Shown: piece by piece, positions 61,517-64,000 of the stretch
Layout: each line of letters opens with the position of its first letter
How positions within the stretch are numbered: position 1 is the stretch's first letter
Assembly: GCF_017353255.1 (NCBI RefSeq)
Contig: NZ_JAFMYU010000003.1
Location: 359,661 to 423,660, forward strand
Direction: 5' to 3'
Length of the DNA stretch: 64,000 bases
Source: Fibrella aquatilis
GTDB taxonomy: Bacteria > Bacteroidota > Bacteroidia > Cytophagales > Spirosomataceae
Made by a program: the position numbers and the translations under genes
Notes under the pieces: model-generated
What the model was told of the DNA's origin: nothing
Databases searched by the model: none
The model's input: only the letters and a program-made list of their open reading frames with translations

Positions 61517-62384
61517 CATCAATATACCGTCTTGTAATGGGCTGGTAGGAGTCGATGCGGCGGTCGCGGAGGTAGGGCCAGGTGGTGCGGTAGCGGTCGG
61601 TTTGGGCCAGATCAATTTCCTGCACGTGCACAACCTCCTGATCGTGAGGGGCCAGGTACAGTAATGACCCAAATGGATTGGCCACAAACGAGCCGCCCCA
61701 GAACTGCTGATCGGCCTCGCGACCTACGCGGTTCACCGATACAACGTGTACACCGTTGGCAATCGCATGGCTTCGCTGAATTGTTTGCCAGGCATTGTAC
61801 TGTTCGGTGTTCTGCGCAGGGTCAATTTCGTTAGTATCCCAACCAATGGCGGTAGGGTATACCAGCAGTTCGGCCCCCATTAGCGCCGTAATTCGGGCCG
61901 CTTCGGGGTACCATTGGTCCCAGCAGATGAGTACCCCCACGCGGGCAAACTTGGTGTCGAACACCTTATAGCCGAGGTCGCCGGGGGTGAAATAGAATTT
62001 CTCGTAGTAGCCGGGGTCGTCGGGGATGTGCATTTTCCGGTACTTGCCCAGGTAGGTGCCGTCAGCGTCGAGTACAGCGGTGGTGTTATGGTAAAGTCCC
62101 TGCGCTCGTTTCTCGAAGAGGGAGGCCACGATCACGACGCCTAGTTCGCCCGCCAGCGCGGCCATGCGGTCGGTGGTGGGGCCGGGGATGGCCTCGGCCA
62201 GGCTGAAGTTATGGTGGTCTTCTACGTCGCAGAAATACAGCGAGGTGAAGAGTTCCTGCAAGCAAACGATCTGCGCGCCCTGCGCGGCGGCCTCCCGGAT
62301 GCGGCCCTCGGCCTTGTCGACATTTGCGGCCACGTCCGCTTCGCATGCCATTTGAACCAGACCGATTTTTACTTTTTTAGACAT
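61512..62384 (-). CDS. aguB: N-carbamoylputrescine amidase-like carbon-nitrogen hydrolase
   Basis: 290-residue nitrilase-superfamily enzyme; AguB hydrolyses N-carbamoylputrescine to putrescine, CO2 and ammonia. Catalytic triad E44 (CLQELF), K117 (KYRKMHIP) and C154 (VLICWDQWYPE). Blocks YFCDVEDHHNF and GWDTNEIDP fit AguB better than other nitrilases. Ends YIDE with the TGA in the adjacent hairpin. An agmatine deiminase gene is not in the window. Confidence 0.9.
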   Translation of the reverse strand: MSKKVKIGLVQMACEADVAANVDKAEGRIREAAAQGAQIVCLQELFTSLYFCDVEDHHNFSLAEAIPGPTTDRMAALAGELGVVIVASLFEKRAQGLYHNTTAVLDADGTYLGKYRKMHIPDDPGYYEKFYFTPGDLGYKVFDTKFARVGVLICWDQWYPEAARITALMGAELLVYPTAIGWDTNEIDPAQNTEQYNAWQTIQRSHAIANGVHVVSVNRVGREADQQFWGGSFVANPFGSLLYLAPHDQEVVHVQEIDLAQTDRYRTTWPYLRDRRIDSYQPITRRYIDE

Positions 62385-62409
62385 GGATGTGTTTAATGTG
62401 TAGTAGCTG

Positions 62410-62461
62410 GCGTAAAGACCCCCGACCTGTCGGACCGCCTTCAGGGCGGGGGTCTTTACGC
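62410..62461. terminator. Hairpin between argH and the AguB-like gene
   Basis: GCGTAAAGACCCCCG against CGGGGGTCTTTACGC, a 15-bp perfect stem around a 22-base loop. Lies 40 bases after the argH stop. The arm begins CTGGCG, echoing the apex words of the heptad hairpins. No strong T tract. Confidence 0.6.
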
Positions 62462-62500
62462 TATGGAAACAAACCCCATTCTACCCCTCCCTGTTCCGAT

Positions 62501-63836
<1,336 letters not shown>

Positions 63837-63838
<2 letters not shown>

Positions 63839-63868
63839 AGAGTGAAAGAGTGAAAGAGTGAAAGAGCG
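63837..63868. repeat. Octad tandem repeat at the argH 5' end
   Basis: Three to four copies of AGTGAAAG on the plus strand. On the argH strand it would encode the extra N-terminal residues SFTLSLFHS. The same octamer forms the hairpin at 27600-27698, but here there is no complementary arm within the window. Confidence 0.8.
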
Positions 63869-64000
63869 CATACGGCGCCGGGTGCAAAATTATCCAGAGT
63901 TTCGGGGATATGGGGTTGTCTTCTGAAAATGGCTGAGGCGGCTTCGTGCTGTGTGGCTTCGCGCTTTAGGCTTCGCACTACGTGCCGGAACGCTGGACCG
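63869..64000. other. Right-edge spacer with part of a palindrome
   Basis: No gene seen. The last 20 bases (CGTGCCGGAACGCTGGACCG) resemble part of the left arm of the palindrome at 4462-4633 (CACGGCCGGAACGCCGGACCG), so a further element probably starts here and continues beyond the edge. Confidence 0.6.

Overview
The window is a GC-rich chromosome segment from a member of the Bacteroidota, most likely order Cytophagales and close to Spirosoma and its relatives. Supporting signs are a gliding-motility gene (gldC), lineage-typical families (DUF1080, DUF6503, GH144, PepSY-like lipoproteins, an EboC/D/E/F set, TetR plus ABC1 kinase), few clear Shine-Dalgarno sequences, and candidate promoters of the TTG-N20-TAnnTTTG kind. 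The genus is an inference. There are no rRNA genes, no CRISPR array and no recognisable insertion sequence; one tRNA (Met, CAU) is present.

Layout. 0-3 kb: edge of a secreted glycoside hydrolase, then a two-component system. 2.8-8.5 kb: a forward cluster for sugar oxidation and hydrolysis (SDR, gluconate-dehydrogenase-like subunit 3, GMC oxidoreductase, GH1, alpha/beta hydrolase). 8.5-14 kb: reverse-strand envelope proteins, including a 1087-residue BNR/VPS10-like protein. 14.1-15.8 kb: an AT-rich two-gene island of an ABC-type ATPase followed by a PD-(D/E)XK-like protein, a candidate defence module. 15.9-29 kb: mixed metabolism (FolD, alditol oxidase-like protein, iodotyrosine-deiodinase-like enzyme, ArgE-like M20 peptidase), a peptidase/propeller/barrel fusion, Uma2, and TetR/ABC1. 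29-38 kb: DUF1080, a beta-helix surface protein, dCMP deaminase/AcpH, a RES-Xre toxin-antitoxin pair, HolA, and a SulP transporter overlapping a carbonic anhydrase. 38-44 kb: tRNA-Met, a START-like protein, LptF, BioB, a thioredoxin-like protein and GldC. 43.4-51.6 kb: a dispersed ebo set (F, E, D, C) interrupted by an Rpn-like nuclease, an AT-rich unknown gene and a GH144 lipoprotein. 51.6-64 kb: SDR, PyrE, SMP-30, the cell-elongation pair MrdA-RodA, an AT-rich AraC/flavin monooxygenase pair, a large secreted unknown, an AguB-like amidase and ArgH.

The most unusual signal is not a gene. At least thirteen intergenic spacers hold long hairpins whose stems are degenerate 7-bp tandem words (for example TACGANN, AGTGRTR, RTTGGAY, ATGTACA, AAGAATK), and two further sites carry an 8-bp word. 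In nine of the heptad hairpins the stem leads into an apex close to GCTKMCGC facing GCGKMAGC. The words differ between loci but the 7-bp register and mirror layout are kept. These elements abut start and stop codons, and in several genes they supply the last codons or the first codons. Two other palindromes (66-bp and roughly 70-bp arms) belong to a different family with a shared loop motif, and another has 83-bp arms.
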